Assembly: GCF_003332275.1 (NCBI RefSeq)
Contig: NZ_QOVA01000012.1
Location: 1-64,000 of the forward strand
Reading direction: 5' to 3'
DNA length: 64,000 nucleotides
From: Edaphovirga cremea
Lineage (GTDB): Bacteria > Pseudomonadota > Gammaproteobacteria > Enterobacterales > Enterobacteriaceae
Made by a program: the position numbers and the translations under genes. Below, piece by piece: positions 1 to 13,458 of the stretch. The notes beneath the pieces are model-generated. The model was not told where the DNA came from. It saw only the letters and a program-made list of their open reading frames with translations, and did no database searches. Position 1 is the stretch's first letter, and every line of letters begins with the position of its first letter.

Positions 1-73
1 AGTGTTTTCACTGGCTTATCCCTTCCTGGCTGGGCGACTTGGTCTCGTTGGAGGAGTCGTTGTTCCCGGTCAG

Positions 74-150
74 TGGAGGCGCATTATAGGGAGTTCTCGT
101 CAGCCTGCAACCCCTAATTTCAAAAAATTTTTCAAGCGAGTCTTTTTTCA
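74..150 (-). promoter_or_regulatory. rRNA operon P1 promoter with UP element, reading out of the window
   Basis: On the minus strand there is a -35 TTGCAG (110-105), a 16-bp spacer and a perfect -10 TATAAT (88-83), followed by a GC-rich discriminator and a likely start at A74. The stretch from the -10 through CACTGACCGGGAACAACG closely resembles E. coli rrn P1, including the GC-rich discriminator associated with ppGpp control. The A/T-rich block at about 115-150 fits an UP element. In E. coli hemG lies just upstream of rrsA, which matches the layout here. The rRNA genes themselves lie beyond position 1. Fis sites, if placed as in E. coli, would fall in the 3' end of hemG. Confidence 0.88.
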
Positions 151-179
151 TCGAAACGACGGTTAGATCACCATTTTAG

Positions 180-713
180 CTATTTTTCATACGGCATCTT
201 GGCAATATCTTCAGCAAAACGCGTCACATCATCCCAATCGGTGTATTCCACATCTTTACTCGTATCAGTCTCGCCGCCGGTTAAACGCATAATGAATTGA
301 ATCATAAGTCTGTCCATCCAGCGATAACGCGGATAACGAAGCGCTCCAGCAAAAACCGTGCTCAGCGCAGGCTTCCAAGGCGTTTTGATGAGGAATTTCC
401 TGACATAGGGATTGGTTTGCACCGTACGTTTCTCAGGTTTTCTCGCCGTCAGGTTAACGGCGTAGAAAGCTGAAGGCATCTGATTGAGGATCTCCAGGTT
501 TTGTTTGATGAACTTTTCCAGGAGTGGATTGAAATGCCCATAGCGTATTGAGGCACCCACCACGACCTTCTGATAACGCTGCAAGTCCAGATGTTGCGCA
601 TGTCGCAAATCAATCACATCACACACATCTGTCACCTGCAAAATACTGGCAATATAAGAAGCGATATTACGCGTCTGCCCATCAGTCGTGGAATATAGAA
701 TCAGAACCTTCAT
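180..713 (-). CDS. hemG: Menaquinone-dependent protoporphyrinogen IX dehydrogenase HemG
   Basis: This 177-residue flavodoxin-like enzyme oxidises protoporphyrinogen IX to protoporphyrin IX in heme synthesis and passes electrons to quinones at the inner membrane. The FMN-phosphate loop STTDGQTRN is at residues 8-16, and the long-chain-flavodoxin segment VVVGASIRYGHF is about residues 50-61. Length is close to that of E. coli HemG (181). It lies 24 bp downstream of trkH and is the last gene of the pepQ-yigZ-trkH-hemG run. No terminator is visible between it and the rrn P1 promoter, so read-through into the rRNA promoter region is possible. Confidence 0.95.
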   Translation of the reverse strand: MKVLILYSTTDGQTRNIASYIASILQVTDVCDVIDLRHAQHLDLQRYQKVVVGASIRYGHFNPLLEKFIKQNLEILNQMPSAFYAVNLTARKPEKRTVQTNPYVRKFLIKTPWKPALSTVFAGALRYPRYRWMDRLMIQFIMRLTGGETDTSKDVEYTDWDDVTRFAEDIAKMPYEK

Positions 714-737
714 AGTAGGCTTTCCTTGTCAGCAGGA

Positions 738-2189
738 TCACTCACGCCAGAACGTCGGCGTAAACAACACAAGTAATGTGAACACTTCGAGACGCCCGAA
801 GAGCATCGTTACAACGAGAATCCATTTCGCAGTCGCATTCATGGACGCAAAGTTATCGGCAACAACACCCAGCCCCGGCCCCAGATTATTCAGCGTGGCC
901 GTAACTGCGGCAAAAGCAGAGAAATCATCGACACCTGTTGCAATAATGGCGAGCATGCTAATGATAAAGACCAGTGCATAGGCGGAGAAAAATCCCCAGA
1001 CAGCTTCAAGAATACGCTCAGGAATCGCGCGGCTTCCCAGTTTAATGGTATAGACCGCATTAGGGTGCACCAGGCGCTTCAATTCACGCGACCCCTGGAG
1101 ATAGAGCAATAATATTCGAATAACTTTCAGCCCGCCGCCTGTCGATCCTGCACAGCCACCAATAAAAGCAGCGCAAAGCAAGAGTATTGGCAAGAACAGT
1201 GGCCACTTGGCAATACTGTCCGTGGTATATCCCGCCGTTGTGGCCATTGAGATAACCTGGAAGAAGGCCTGATTAAGCGTGGTCAATGTAGAACTGTATA
1301 CATCATGCCGCCAGAGCACGAAGGTGCAGATGATTACCAGCGTCAATTGCACAGAAATGAACATCCTGAATTCAGGATCACGCCAGTACACTTTGAGACT
1401 TCGCCCGCTAAGAACGGCGAAGTGCAAACCAAAGTTACAACCGGAAATTAGAAGGAAAACCGCGATGATGGTATTAATCGTCGAGTTGTGAAAATAGCCG
1501 ATACTCGCGTCATGCGTTGAAAATCCACCGATTGAGATCGTTGAGAAACTATGTGCAATCGCGTCAAAGGCCGACATTCCTGCCCCCCATAGCGAAAGCG
1601 CGCAGGCAATCGTCAGCAGGACATATATCAACCACAACGTTTTGGCCGTTTCAGCGATTCTTGGTCGCATTTTATTATCTTTCAGCGGACCCGGCATTTC
1701 TGCCCGGTAGAGCTGCATTCCCCCAACTCCCAGAATCGGCAGTATCGCCACGGCGAGCACAATGATCCCCATACCGCCAAACCACTGCAGCATCTGGCGG
1801 TAGAAAAGGATCGCTTTGGGAAGAGAGTCCAATCCAACCAGCGTGGTTGCCCCCGTGGTTGTGAGGCCGGAAAAGGACTCAAAGAATGCATCGGTCACCG
1901 ACAAATTCGGTCGTTCGGTAAAAAGGAAAGGTAACGCCCCCACACTTCCCAGCACGGTCCAGAATAAAACAACGATCAAAAATCCTTCGCGTGGCTTAAG
2001 CTCGTGTTTTTGCTTCCGGTTGGGAAGCCACAGGAAAAGCCCGATGATCAACGCCACGAAGAAGGTTTGGAAAAAGGCACGCCCTGCGCCATCACGATAG
2101 ATCAATGCCACGAGACCAGGAATAAACATCGTCCCGGAAAACAGGATGACTAACAGACCGACAATACGGGTTATGGCGCGAAAATGCAT
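738..2189 (-). CDS. trkH: Trk system potassium uptake protein TrkH
   Basis: This 483-residue inner-membrane protein is the pore subunit of the low-affinity Trk K+ uptake system and normally works with the cytoplasmic NAD-binding regulator TrkA, encoded elsewhere. Four selectivity-filter segments of the SKT superfamily can be read: TTTGAT at 110-115, STISIGGFS around 216-224, TTAGYTT at 317-323 and NNLGPGLG near 435. The rest is strongly hydrophobic with many membrane helices. Length equals that of E. coli TrkH. It starts 36 bp after the yigZ stop, in the same transcription unit. Confidence 0.97.
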   Translation of the reverse strand: MHFRAITRIVGLLVILFSGTMFIPGLVALIYRDGAGRAFFQTFFVALIIGLFLWLPNRKQKHELKPREGFLIVVLFWTVLGSVGALPFLFTERPNLSVTDAFFESFSGLTTTGATTLVGLDSLPKAILFYRQMLQWFGGMGIIVLAVAILPILGVGGMQLYRAEMPGPLKDNKMRPRIAETAKTLWLIYVLLTIACALSLWGAGMSAFDAIAHSFSTISIGGFSTHDASIGYFHNSTINTIIAVFLLISGCNFGLHFAVLSGRSLKVYWRDPEFRMFISVQLTLVIICTFVLWRHDVYSSTLTTLNQAFFQVISMATTAGYTTDSIAKWPLFLPILLLCAAFIGGCAGSTGGGLKVIRILLLYLQGSRELKRLVHPNAVYTIKLGSRAIPERILEAVWGFFSAYALVFIISMLAIIATGVDDFSAFAAVTATLNNLGPGLGVVADNFASMNATAKWILVVTMLFGRLEVFTLLVLFTPTFWRE

Positions 2190-2225
2190 TCCGGCATATT
2201 CCTTAGCTATTTAATGGAGGGATTA

Positions 2226-2837
2226 TTACGAAATGGGCAGTAAATGCAACGTACCCCGACTGAGATCGTGCAAACGTGCCGCAATATCTTCGGCTTGCAT
2301 CGCGGGCAGCGTCAGTTTCAGATCCACTCTGACACCATAATCCCCGTGCAATAACTGGCCTCCCACCTGCTGTAACAGCCCTTCGACCAACGCGAGCTGT
2401 GCATAATCACACTGCAGCGAATATTCTGCCTGCGGTACTTTTTGTTTGGTAATAAGTCGTTTCAGAGCCTGTTGCACACCGCTGCCATACGCCCTGACCA
2501 ACCCGCCGGTCCCTAGTTTGATTCCACCATAGTAACGCACAACGACCGCCGTGATTTCCCCCACGCCACTCCCCTGCAATTGCGCCAGTATAGGCTTTCC
2601 TGCGGTTCCTGAGGGTTCACCATCATCAGAAAAACCCAATTGCTGTGAGTCATCGGGTGCACCAGCAACAAATGCCCAGCAATGATGTCTCACGACAGGA
2701 TGTTCATTCCTGACGTGCTGAATATAAGCTTTTGCCGCCTCAATGCCATCGGTATGTGCCAACAGAGTAATGAAGCGGCTTTTTTTGATCTCTTCGCTGA
2801 TGCTTATCGCCTCAGCGGGAACCAGATACGGTTGCAT
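2226..2837 (-). CDS. yigZ: IMPACT-family protein YigZ
   Basis: This 203-residue member of the UPF0029/IMPACT family has the conserved N-terminal segments HHCWAFVAG (about 51-59) and DDGEPSGTAGKP (about 71-82), then YYGGIKLGTGGL, followed by the DUF1949 C-terminal domain. In eukaryotes IMPACT relatives regulate GCN2, but the bacterial role is not settled. Its ATG shares one base with the pepQ TGA stop (TGATG), which implies translational coupling to pepQ. The pepQ-yigZ-trkH-hemG order is the same as in E. coli. Confidence 0.93.
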   Translation of the reverse strand: MQPYLVPAEAISISEEIKKSRFITLLAHTDGIEAAKAYIQHVRNEHPVVRHHCWAFVAGAPDDSQQLGFSDDGEPSGTAGKPILAQLQGSGVGEITAVVVRYYGGIKLGTGGLVRAYGSGVQQALKRLITKQKVPQAEYSLQCDYAQLALVEGLLQQVGGQLLHGDYGVRVDLKLTLPAMQAEDIAARLHDLSRGTLHLLPIS

Positions 2838-4168
2838 CAGGCCAGATTAAGATCGCGGGTCATATTCTCGACACGACTCTCATGAATCACAATATTGTCC
2901 TCGATACGTATTCCACCAAAGGCTTTCAATGCATCCAGTCGCTGCCAATCAAAATGCTTACTGTGTTGCCCCTCACGCCATGGTGCCAACAGTGACTCAA
3001 TAAAATAGATGCCAGGCTCAATGGTCAATACCATGCCCGGCTGAAGAATCCGCGTGCAACGCAGATACGGATACATAGATGGCGCAGCGAGATGAGTACC
3101 TTTGTCATCCTGCATAAAACCAGCAACATCATGAACCTGTAAGCCCAGGGGATGCCCAAGCCCATGAGGCAGGAACGGGCAGGTCAACCCTTGCTCAACC
3201 ATCGCATCGGTACTGATATCGACCACCAGCTTATGTGACTTGAGTAACTTGGCAATGCGCTGGTGCATTTGGATGTGATAATCCGTATAGCGAACCCCGG
3301 CTTCGATCGTATCAATAAGCGCCAGCTCTTCGTCATTCAGATCTTTCAGCAACGCGGCAAAATCGTTATCGCCCTGTGCAGAATAGGTACGGGTAAGATC
3401 GGCAGCATAGCCATTGTATTCCGCGCCAGCATCAATGAGGAAGCTACGCACTTCGGCAGGAACCTGATGATCCAGTTTGGTGTAGTGGAGAACGGAGGCA
3501 TGTTCATTCAGGGCAACAATATTACCGTACGGAACATCAAAATCACGGTGGCCAGTCGCAGTGAGATAAGCATTATTGATATCAAACTCACTCATGCCAG
3601 AAAGGAAAGCTTCATGCGCAGCACGATGTCCGCTTACCGCCGTTTTCTGGGCCTCCCGCATACAGGCCAATTCATAGTCTGTTTTATATGCACGGTAGTA
3701 ATGCAGGAAATCAAGGACGGCGGCGGGATTAATGTTCCCTGCGCTGAAACCCATCTCATGAGCCCGCGACTGGGCATAACCAATGTAGGCGACGTTATTG
3801 CGTTCGGCAGGTAGCAATTGTGCAATATCATCAGCACTTTTCAGGGCAATGATATCAACTTCGGGTGTCCAGAAACTGTCGGGTAAAGACTCGACACTGT
3901 GCCAGTAATCAACGGGAGAATAGAACCACAGCTTGGGTTTGTTCACTCCATCAACTAACAACCAGCAATTAGGCACCTGCGTCACCGGAACCCAAGCCTT
4001 GAATTGGGGATTCACTTTGAACGGATAATCATGATCGTCAAGGAAGACGGTCAGCAACTCGCCCGAGTGAATCAGCAAAGCATCCAACTGATGCCGTTCC
4101 AATACCTCACGGGTGCGTTGTTGCAGCGTTGATATATGTTCTTTATAGAGGGTAGCCAACGATTCCAT
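2837..4168 (-). CDS. pepQ: Xaa-Pro dipeptidase PepQ
   Basis: This 443-residue cytosolic metallopeptidase hydrolyses Xaa-Pro dipeptides. It has the pita-bread M24B fold with metal ligands visible in the segments [18 protein letters not shown] (two Asp), [16 protein letters not shown] (His) and [10 protein letters not shown] (Glu). I chose the ATG at 4168, because AAAGGA lies 7 nt upstream and the product then has the 443-residue length of E. coli PepQ. The in-frame GTG one codon earlier would overlap the spacer. It is divergent from fadB and heads the pepQ-yigZ-trkH-hemG unit. Confidence 0.96.
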   Translation of the reverse strand: MESLATLYKEHISTLQQRTREVLERHQLDALLIHSGELLTVFLDDHDYPFKVNPQFKAWVPVTQVPNCWLLVDGVNKPKLWFYSPVDYWHSVESLPDSFWTPEVDIIALKSADDIAQLLPAERNNVAYIGYAQSRAHEMGFSAGNINPAAVLDFLHYYRAYKTDYELACMREAQKTAVSGHRAAHEAFLSGMSEFDINNAYLTATGHRDFDVPYGNIVALNEHASVLHYTKLDHQVPAEVRSFLIDAGAEYNGYAADLTRTYSAQGDNDFAALLKDLNDEELALIDTIEAGVRYTDYHIQMHQRIAKLLKSHKLVVDISTDAMVEQGLTCPFLPHGLGHPLGLQVHDVAGFMQDDKGTHLAAPSMYPYLRCTRILQPGMVLTIEPGIYFIESLLAPWREGQHSKHFDWQRLDALKAFGGIRIEDNIVIHESRVENMTRDLNLA

Positions 4169-4313
4169 CACAGTGTCCTTTCACCTTCAGTTCGATCTTT
4201 TCATCTTATCACAGCAAAGCATTTGCCGTAGAGCAGTGCGGATTGTGATCATCACAGCAAAAATGCAATATCTTGTTTGCAAATTATTAACATAAAAACC
4301 ACACTCTTGAACA

Positions 4314-4330
4314 TCTGGTCATACCAGATC
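4314..4330. promoter_or_regulatory. FadR operator upstream of fadBA
   Basis: ATCTGGTCATACCAGAT is a perfect inverted repeat with 7-bp arms and a 3-bp spacer, 25 bp before the fadB ATG. It closely resembles the E. coli fadB FadR site (ATCTGGTACGACCAGAT, from memory). FadR bound here would repress fadBA until long-chain acyl-CoA releases it. The intergenic region from 4169 also carries the divergent pepQ promoter. Confidence 0.88.
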
Positions 4331-4355
4331 CATTGCGCTGATTCAGGAGATAGAC

Positions 4356-7719
<3,364 letters not shown>

Positions 7720-7748
7720 AACAATTCACACTTTTAGTTGTTGTTCTT

Positions 7749-7774
7749 CCCGCCTGTCAGGGGCGGGTTTTTTT
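7749..7774 (+). terminator. Intrinsic terminator of fadBA
   Basis: A stem CCCGCC/GGCGGG with a 7-nt loop is followed directly by a run of seven T (7768-7774). It lies 30 bp after the fadA stop and before the convergent fre gene. Confidence 0.9.
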
Positions 7775-7859
7775 ATCGTTCTTTTGCCAGTGACGTCGCC
7801 GGAAGCGATCATCACTGGCAAATACCACTTCAGCGCAATGTCGACCAGATAAACGCCGA

Positions 7860-8561
7860 TCAGATAAATGAAAAGGCATCACCAAACATGCGATTTTCAA
7901 TTGCACCACGCTCTGCACAGAAACGCTCACGAGCAATCTTCGCCATTTCGAAACGTCCGGCGATATAGATGTCGTGTTTTGCCAAAGAACCAAAGTCCTG
8001 CAGCACAGCACTCAGCACAGTCCCGGTTCTTCCTGACCAATCCTTTTCCGGCTGCTCGACGACTGGAATCACTTTCAACTGTGGATACTGAACACTCAAG
8101 GATTCCAGCTCACCCAAATCATACAAGTGCATCAACTCACGTCCGCCCCAGTAAATGGAGATTTCGCGATCCGGTTGCTGTTCCAGCGCAGTAATCAAAA
8201 TAGAGCGGACATAAGAGAATCCTGTCCCGCCAGCGATCAAAACCAGTGGGCGCTGGCTATCTTCACGCAACCAGGCATCACCATGAGGAATATCCACGGT
8301 AATCGATTTTTCTTTCAGGATGCGATCCATCACAGCCATCGCATAGAGATTGATTTCGGACGCACCAATATGTAATTCAATAAAATCTTTTTGGGCTGGG
8401 GTGGATGCCATAGAGAACGGGCGCTTGTCCCGCTCGTCCATTACCACCATCAAATATTGGCCAGCGCGAAAAGTGAACGCGGCTTCAGGCACCAGTCTAA
8501 CCCGGTAAACGGTATCAGTTATGGCCTCTACAGAGGTCACTTTACAGCTCAATGTCGTCAT
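7860..8561 (-). CDS. fre: NAD(P)H-flavin reductase Fre
   Basis: This 233-residue soluble enzyme reduces free FMN, FAD and riboflavin with NAD(P)H. It supplies electrons for ribonucleotide reductase activation and ferric reduction. It has the ferredoxin-NADP reductase fold without bound flavin: flavin-site motif KRPFSMAS at about residues 46-53 and pyridine-nucleotide loop [10 protein letters not shown] at about 110-119. Length equals that of E. coli Fre. It lies 52 bp downstream of ubiD and is convergent with fadA. Confidence 0.95.
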   Translation of the reverse strand: MTTLSCKVTSVEAITDTVYRVRLVPEAAFTFRAGQYLMVVMDERDKRPFSMASTPAQKDFIELHIGASEINLYAMAVMDRILKEKSITVDIPHGDAWLREDSQRPLVLIAGGTGFSYVRSILITALEQQPDREISIYWGGRELMHLYDLGELESLSVQYPQLKVIPVVEQPEKDWSGRTGTVLSAVLQDFGSLAKHDIYIAGRFEMAKIARERFCAERGAIENRMFGDAFSFI

Positions 8562-8613
8562 GCCTTCCCTCTATCGGGTCATCAATGCAAAACTGAGAAT
8601 AGAGTCAGGTCGA

Positions 8614-10101
8614 TTATCGCCCGGTGTCTCTATCACTGAATATGGCGAGTTCGTCCCAAATGGCATCAATGCGGGTCGTAACAGCAGGATCCTTCTCAAT
8701 AGGATGACCCCACTCACGTTGTGTCTCACCTGGCCATTTGTTTGTGGCATCCAGCCCCATTTTTGACCCCAACCCGGAAACCGGCGAGGCAAAATCCAGA
8801 TAATCTATTGGCGTATTCTCAACTAATACCGTGTCACGTGATGGATCCATACGCGTAGTAATCGCCCAGATCACATCGTTCCAATCCCGAGCGTTTATAT
8901 CATCGTCGCATACAATAACAAACTTGGTGTACATAAACTGGCGTAAAAACGACCAAACGCCCATCATCACGCGTTTTGCATGCCCGGCATATTGTTTTTT
9001 GATGGTAACAACAGCCATTCGATAGGAACAACCTTCCGGCGGAAGATAAAAATCGGTGATCTCTGGAAACTGCTTTTGCAGGATCGGAACAAAAACTTCA
9101 TTCAACGCCACGCCCATTACTGCCGGCTCATCCGGCGGGCGCCCTGTATAGGTTGAATGATAAATAGCATCCTTACGCTGGGTAATATGCGTAATAGTAA
9201 ATACCGGGAAACTATCTACTTCATTGTAATAACCGGTGTGATCGCCGTAAGGCCCTTCGGGTGCCATTTCTCCCGGTTCTATATAGCCTTCGAGAACAAT
9301 CTCCGCACTGGCGGGAACTTCCAGATCGTTGGAAATACATTTCACGACTTCTGTCTTGTTGCCACGAAGCAAGCCGGCAAACGCGTATTCCGAAAGCGTA
9401 TCCGGCACTGGCGTTACCGCCGCAAGAATTGTTGCGGGATCTGCTCCGAGCGCGACGGCCACGGGAAAACGTTCCCCCGGATGTGTCTGGCACCACTCCT
9501 GGAAGTCGAGGGCACCACCACGGTGAGAGAGCCAGCGCATGATCAACTTGTTTCGACCCAGAACCTGCTGGCGATAAATACCCAAATTCTGCCGCTCTTT
9601 ATGAGGTCCCCGGGTCACGGTCAATCCCCACGAAACCAGCGGCGCGACATCTTCAGGCCAGCAATGCATCACCGGAATGCGGCCAAGATCAACGTCATCA
9701 CCCTGCCAAACCTGTTCCTGACAAGGTGCCGTGCTTAAACACTTGGTCGGCATATTCAGTACTTGCTTGAACTTGGGCATTTTATCGAAGAGATCGCGAA
9801 AACCTTTCGGCGGTTCAGGTTCTTTCAAGAAGGCCAGCAATTTACCGACGTCGCGCAACGCACTGACATCCTCCTGACCCATTCCCATGGCGACCCGTTT
9901 GGCCGTACCAAACAGATTGCACAGAACGGGCATGTTGTAGCCCTTGGGGTTTTCAAATAACAGGGCTGGGCCATTCGCACGCAATGTACGATCGGCAATT
10001 TCTGTCATTTCCAGATAGGGATCGATTGGCTGGCTGATACGTTTAAGTTCACCTCTCTTTTCCAGCAGCGAGAGGAAGTCGCGTAAGTCACGGTATTTCA
10101 T
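8614..10101 (-). CDS. ubiD: 4-hydroxy-3-polyprenylbenzoate decarboxylase UbiD
   Basis: This 495-residue prenylated-FMN-dependent decarboxylase acts in ubiquinone synthesis, converting 3-octaprenyl-4-hydroxybenzoate to 2-octaprenylphenol. The start [21 protein letters not shown] and the cofactor-binding region around [13 protein letters not shown] and RGGALDF match the family. Length is close to that of E. coli UbiD (497). The cofactor is made by UbiX, not encoded here. Together with ubiE, ubiJ and ubiB 4-7 kb away it forms part of a quinone-synthesis neighbourhood. Confidence 0.97.
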   Translation of the reverse strand: MKYRDLRDFLSLLEKRGELKRISQPIDPYLEMTEIADRTLRANGPALLFENPKGYNMPVLCNLFGTAKRVAMGMGQEDVSALRDVGKLLAFLKEPEPPKGFRDLFDKMPKFKQVLNMPTKCLSTAPCQEQVWQGDDVDLGRIPVMHCWPEDVAPLVSWGLTVTRGPHKERQNLGIYRQQVLGRNKLIMRWLSHRGGALDFQEWCQTHPGERFPVAVALGADPATILAAVTPVPDTLSEYAFAGLLRGNKTEVVKCISNDLEVPASAEIVLEGYIEPGEMAPEGPYGDHTGYYNEVDSFPVFTITHITQRKDAIYHSTYTGRPPDEPAVMGVALNEVFVPILQKQFPEITDFYLPPEGCSYRMAVVTIKKQYAGHAKRVMMGVWSFLRQFMYTKFVIVCDDDINARDWNDVIWAITTRMDPSRDTVLVENTPIDYLDFASPVSGLGSKMGLDATNKWPGETQREWGHPIEKDPAVTTRIDAIWDELAIFSDRDTGR

Positions 10102-10234
10102 GCTGATCCACAGTATTTGATACTGATTTTATTGCTGTCAGTGTAGAGGGCATTATAAGCCCTCTATCGGGTTGATGCTGCATTTTTGTTAAAAGGCAGT
10201 GAATCCACTCAACTGACGTTAAGTGAGGCAAAAA

Positions 10235-10960
10235 CTACAGGCATTCGAAAGGAACCAGCCCAGCCAATGCCTTGGTATCCTGACATTCCTGCGTTGCCCG
10301 TGCATGGCGGAAGATTTTAAACCCTTCGCCTTTCGCACTGAAATAACTCAGTTGACCATCACAAACATGCAGATAACTGCCTTCTCTGATAGCAATTACC
10401 GATTCCGATGGGTTAATGGCACAAAACTCGGCAATACGTTCATCACGGGTTTCACCCATATGACCGCTCAACTGTGCATCAATATAATGTGGATTAATCT
10501 GGACGGGGAAGAGACCCAATGAGGGCAAGACCACACTGTTACGAATAGGCATATCATTAGTAGTACGAATGCTTGGAGTCGCAACGTTACATCCGGCGCT
10601 CCAACCAACGTAAGGAATATTGCGCTCACGAACCACGCGTTTGATGGGAACGATTAACCCTTGCTCATGCAGCATCTGATTCAACATCCAGGTATTGCCC
10701 CCACTGACGAGGATACATTGCGCGTGACCTATCGCTTCAGCGGGATTCCCTGCATGATGGAGACTGCTGACTTTGATCCCCAGCGATTGCTCAAGCTCCT
10801 TGGCCCGTTCATCATAGTTGCCACGAATGATGGCATAAGGGACGAGAACAGCTGAGGTGATTTGGCGTCTGGCAATCATCTCCTGTAAAGCATCCTTGGC
10901 GTAACTCAGTAATGCCGAATCACCAGAAATTTTGCCATTACTCAGTAAAAACAGTTCCAT
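10235..10960 (-). CDS. pepE: PepE-type (S51) alpha-aspartyl dipeptidase
   Basis: This 241-residue cytosolic serine peptidase belongs to the S51 family, which cleaves N-terminal Asp-Xaa dipeptides. The nucleophile elbow GWSAG places the catalytic Ser at residue 121, next to E. coli Ser120. SGGNT (86-90) and the TIRTTNDMPI-like segment IRTTNDMPI are also conserved, as is INPHYIDA. It is somewhat longer than E. coli PepE (229) and clearly diverged, so substrate range could differ. It sits between ubiD and rfaH, where E. coli has no gene, and is divergent from rfaH. Confidence 0.85.
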   Translation of the reverse strand: MELFLLSNGKISGDSALLSYAKDALQEMIARRQITSAVLVPYAIIRGNYDERAKELEQSLGIKVSSLHHAGNPAEAIGHAQCILVSGGNTWMLNQMLHEQGLIVPIKRVVRERNIPYVGWSAGCNVATPSIRTTNDMPIRNSVVLPSLGLFPVQINPHYIDAQLSGHMGETRDERIAEFCAINPSESVIAIREGSYLHVCDGQLSYFSAKGEGFKIFRHARATQECQDTKALAGLVPFECL

Positions 10961-11213
10961 ACGATCTACTCCGAAGATAAACGTTAAGGCTCTTTGTCTG
11001 TTGATGACTGTATAACAAGTCCGCTCGCAGAAAGACCCGATCTCTCACAGATTGCGCTAACTACCTAAGAGTCTGATATAGAACGCAGCAGAAAGCGACT
11101 GAATATCTCGTCTCGCATAACTTAGTGTTATATAACTCAATACATTACCTTTGCTATTTATCCGTGATGGCTTTTGCTATGCTTATCAGCAAGACAGAAA
11201 GGCATGTGACACT

Positions 11214-11702
11214 ATGGAATCTTGGTATTTATTATATTGTAAACGCGGTCAACTCCTGCGCGCGAAAGATCATCTTGAACGACAAGAAGTAAATTGTCTG
11301 AGTCCGATGATCACCCTTGAAAAAGTGGTGAGGGGTCGACGTACCCCGGTCAATGAACCTCTGTTTCCTAACTATATGTTCATAGAATTTGATCCGGAAA
11401 TCATTCATACCACCACGATCAGTGCCACTCGCGGTGTGAGTCATTTCGTCAGATTTGGCAAGCAGCCAGCGACCATTAATATAGCCGTGATTAATGAATT
11501 GATGAACCATCCGGTACACAACATTACCGATCCGGAAACTCCACATCCTGGCGATACCGTGTTGATAACAGAGGGGGTTTTTGAAGGGTTGCAGGCTATC
11601 TATACCGAACCTGATGGTGAAGCCCGTTCGATGCTATTGCTCAACCTAATTAATAAGCAGGTTACTCAAAGTCTGGACAATAAGCAGTTCCAGAAACTTT
11701 AA
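11214..11702 (+). CDS. rfaH: Transcription/translation regulator RfaH
   Basis: This 162-residue NusG paralog is recruited to RNA polymerase at ops elements and suppresses termination in long operons for LPS core, capsule and other surface structures. Residues [13 protein letters not shown] to FVRFG form the NGN domain, and the C-terminal KOW-type domain ends [18 protein letters not shown], nearly identical to E. coli RfaH. The ATG at 11214 gives exactly the 162 residues of the E. coli protein; the frame extends 21 codons upstream without family similarity. The Shine-Dalgarno sequence is weak. It is divergent from pepE. Confidence 0.96.
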   Translation: MESWYLLYCKRGQLLRAKDHLERQEVNCLSPMITLEKVVRGRRTPVNEPLFPNYMFIEFDPEIIHTTTISATRGVSHFVRFGKQPATINIAVINELMNHPVHNITDPETPHPGDTVLITEGVFEGLQAIYTEPDGEARSMLLLNLINKQVTQSLDNKQFQKL

Positions 11703-11739
11703 TTTCGTAAACCTGATCTCGCCAATATCAGCAAAAATC

Positions 11740-11784
11740 CGTCTACTCAACATTCCGCCAGAGTGCTCTCAGTAGACGAGTTTT
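11740..11784 (+). terminator. Possible rfaH terminator hairpin
   Basis: CGTCTACT (11740-11747) can pair with AGTAGACG (11771-11778) across a 23-nt loop, followed by AGTTTT. The long loop and short T run make this weak. Confidence 0.35.
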
Positions 11785-11831
11785 GCTAACCCAGCCTTTC
11801 AGCTTCACGCTTCCTGGTAATCTTCCTGAAC

Positions 11832-12614
11832 TTAAATCAGGCCGAAAACGCGACGCGCATTGGCCTCCGTTGTCTGCCCTAGCCAAAATGGATCTTCCTG
11901 CCGCCATGCCGCTACTTGCCTGACGATGTGCGGCAAGAAACGGGGCTCGTTACGGCGGGACGCTGGTTTTGGCTTTATATCCCGTGGTAACAAATAAGGC
12001 GCGTCGGTTTCAAGCAACAGCCGTTCCGCAGGGATATAGGGCAGTAATTCACGCAACTCCATGCCACGCCGTTCGTCACATACCCAACCCGTCACGCCAA
12101 TTGACGCGCCCAGCGCCAGACAATCCTCCAGTTCCTGGCGATTGCCGGTAAAACAGTGCACTACCGCTGCGGGTAATTGCGACATCCACGGTGCGAGCAG
12201 CTCAACAAAACGTTGATGGGCATCCCGGCAATGGAGAAAAACCGGCAATTGCAGTTCTGCCGCTATCGCCAACTGAGCACTGAACGCCTTTTCCTGATTC
12301 TCGACAGTGGAAAAATTACGGTTAAAGTCGAGACCACACTCCCCTATCGCGACAACAACGGACAATTCAGCCAATTGGCGAACCTGCATTTCCGTATCAG
12401 CATCCCATTTGTCTGCCCCATGAGGATGGACTCCCGCAGTGGACCAGCAGAAATCTGGATATTGCCTTGCGAGCTTTGAGGCGAAAAAGCTTTCCTGAAT
12501 GCTGGTGCCTGTGAGCAACATTCCTGTGACACCTGCCGATTTTGCTCTGGTCACAACATCATGCCGATCCTGGGCAAATTGCGTACTGGTTAAATTAACA
12601 CCGATATCAAACAT
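11832..12614 (-). CDS. tatD: 3'-5' ssDNA/RNA exonuclease TatD
   Basis: This 260-residue TIM-barrel metal-dependent nuclease of the TatD family is implicated in DNA repair of oxidative damage and RNA quality control. It is not needed for Tat export despite the name. Metal-binding residues are visible in [30 protein letters not shown] and [12 protein letters not shown]. Length equals that of E. coli TatD. It follows tatC by 58 bp with a GC-rich hairpin in between, so its expression may be only partly coupled to tatABC. Confidence 0.96.
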   Translation of the reverse strand: MFDIGVNLTSTQFAQDRHDVVTRAKSAGVTGMLLTGTSIQESFFASKLARQYPDFCWSTAGVHPHGADKWDADTEMQVRQLAELSVVVAIGECGLDFNRNFSTVENQEKAFSAQLAIAAELQLPVFLHCRDAHQRFVELLAPWMSQLPAAVVHCFTGNRQELEDCLALGASIGVTGWVCDERRGMELRELLPYIPAERLLLETDAPYLLPRDIKPKPASRRNEPRFLPHIVRQVAAWRQEDPFWLGQTTEANARRVFGLI

Positions 12615-12621
12615 AGGTCAT

Positions 12622-12652
12622 CCCAAACAGAAGCCGCCCATAAAGGGCGGCT
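12622..12652 (-). terminator. Hairpin between tatC and tatD
   Basis: AGCCGCCC and GGGCGGCT form an 8-bp stem with a 5-nt loop. On the minus strand it is followed by TCTGTTT, a T-rich but imperfect tract. It could terminate or attenuate tatABC transcription before tatD. Confidence 0.55.
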
Positions 12653-12672
12653 GAAAAGGCAAGAAACTGTGG

Positions 12673-13455
12673 TTATGGCGTATTCGGATGATGATCCTCT
12701 TCCTCACCTTCGTCTTCTTCCGCCGGCCTCTTGCGACCCTTACCCACATAGAAACGGGCAAAAAATACGCCAACTTCAAACAGCAGATACATAGGTATAG
12801 CCAGCAGAGTTTGCGAGAAAACATCCGGTGGAGTCAGAAGCATACCAACAACGAAGGCACCGACTAACACATAAGGACGCTTTTTCTTCAGATCTTCCGG
12901 GGTCGTTACGCCGCTCCAGCAAAGCAGAACGATGGCGATAGGCACTTCAAACGAAATCCCAAAGGCCATAAACAAAGCCATCACAAAATCGAGATAGTTA
13001 TTGATGTCTGTAGCGATGAGTACGCCTTCCGGTGCCGTCTTGGCAAAGAAGCCAAATGCCAGCGGGAAAACAATAAAATAGGCGAAAGCCATGCCCAGAT
13101 AGAACAACAAAGTACTGGAGACCAGCAATGGCATCATCAACCTGCGTTCATGCTTATATAAGGCTGGCGCAATAAATGCCCATACCTGATACAGAATCAT
13201 GGGTGCAGAGACGAATACCGACACCATCATCGTCAATTTGATCGGCGTAAAAAACGGAGAAGCTACATCCGTTGCAATCATGCTTGCGCCAACAGGCAAC
13301 TGGTTGATCAACGGCGCCGAGACCAGATGATAAATATCATTAGCGAAATAGACCAACGCCAAAAATACTGCCAGCACACAAATTATGGAGTTCAATAACC
13401 GTTTACGCAGCTCAATCAGATGGCTGATAAGCGGTTGTGTATCTTCAACAGCCAT
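12673..13455 (-). CDS. tatC: Sec-independent protein translocase subunit TatC
   Basis: This 260-residue six-helix inner-membrane protein is the twin-arginine signal-peptide receptor and core of the Tat translocase. The N-terminal segment with [10 protein letters not shown] is the conserved cytoplasmic start, and the first periplasmic loop region through [10 protein letters not shown] and the PALYKHERR loop are family hallmarks. The tail is acidic and poorly conserved (about residues 240-260). It is 3 bp downstream of tatB in a tatABC operon. Confidence 0.97.
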   Translation of the reverse strand: MAVEDTQPLISHLIELRKRLLNSIICVLAVFLALVYFANDIYHLVSAPLINQLPVGASMIATDVASPFFTPIKLTMMVSVFVSAPMILYQVWAFIAPALYKHERRLMMPLLVSSTLLFYLGMAFAYFIVFPLAFGFFAKTAPEGVLIATDINNYLDFVMALFMAFGISFEVPIAIVLLCWSGVTTPEDLKKKRPYVLVGAFVVGMLLTPPDVFSQTLLAIPMYLLFEVGVFFARFYVGKGRKRPAEEDEGEEEDHHPNTP

Positions 13456-13458
13456 GCT

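Noticed and set aside
3263-3814. Open frame of 183 codons on the plus strand
   Set aside because: It lies antisense within pepQ, which is a near-complete match to the known enzyme.
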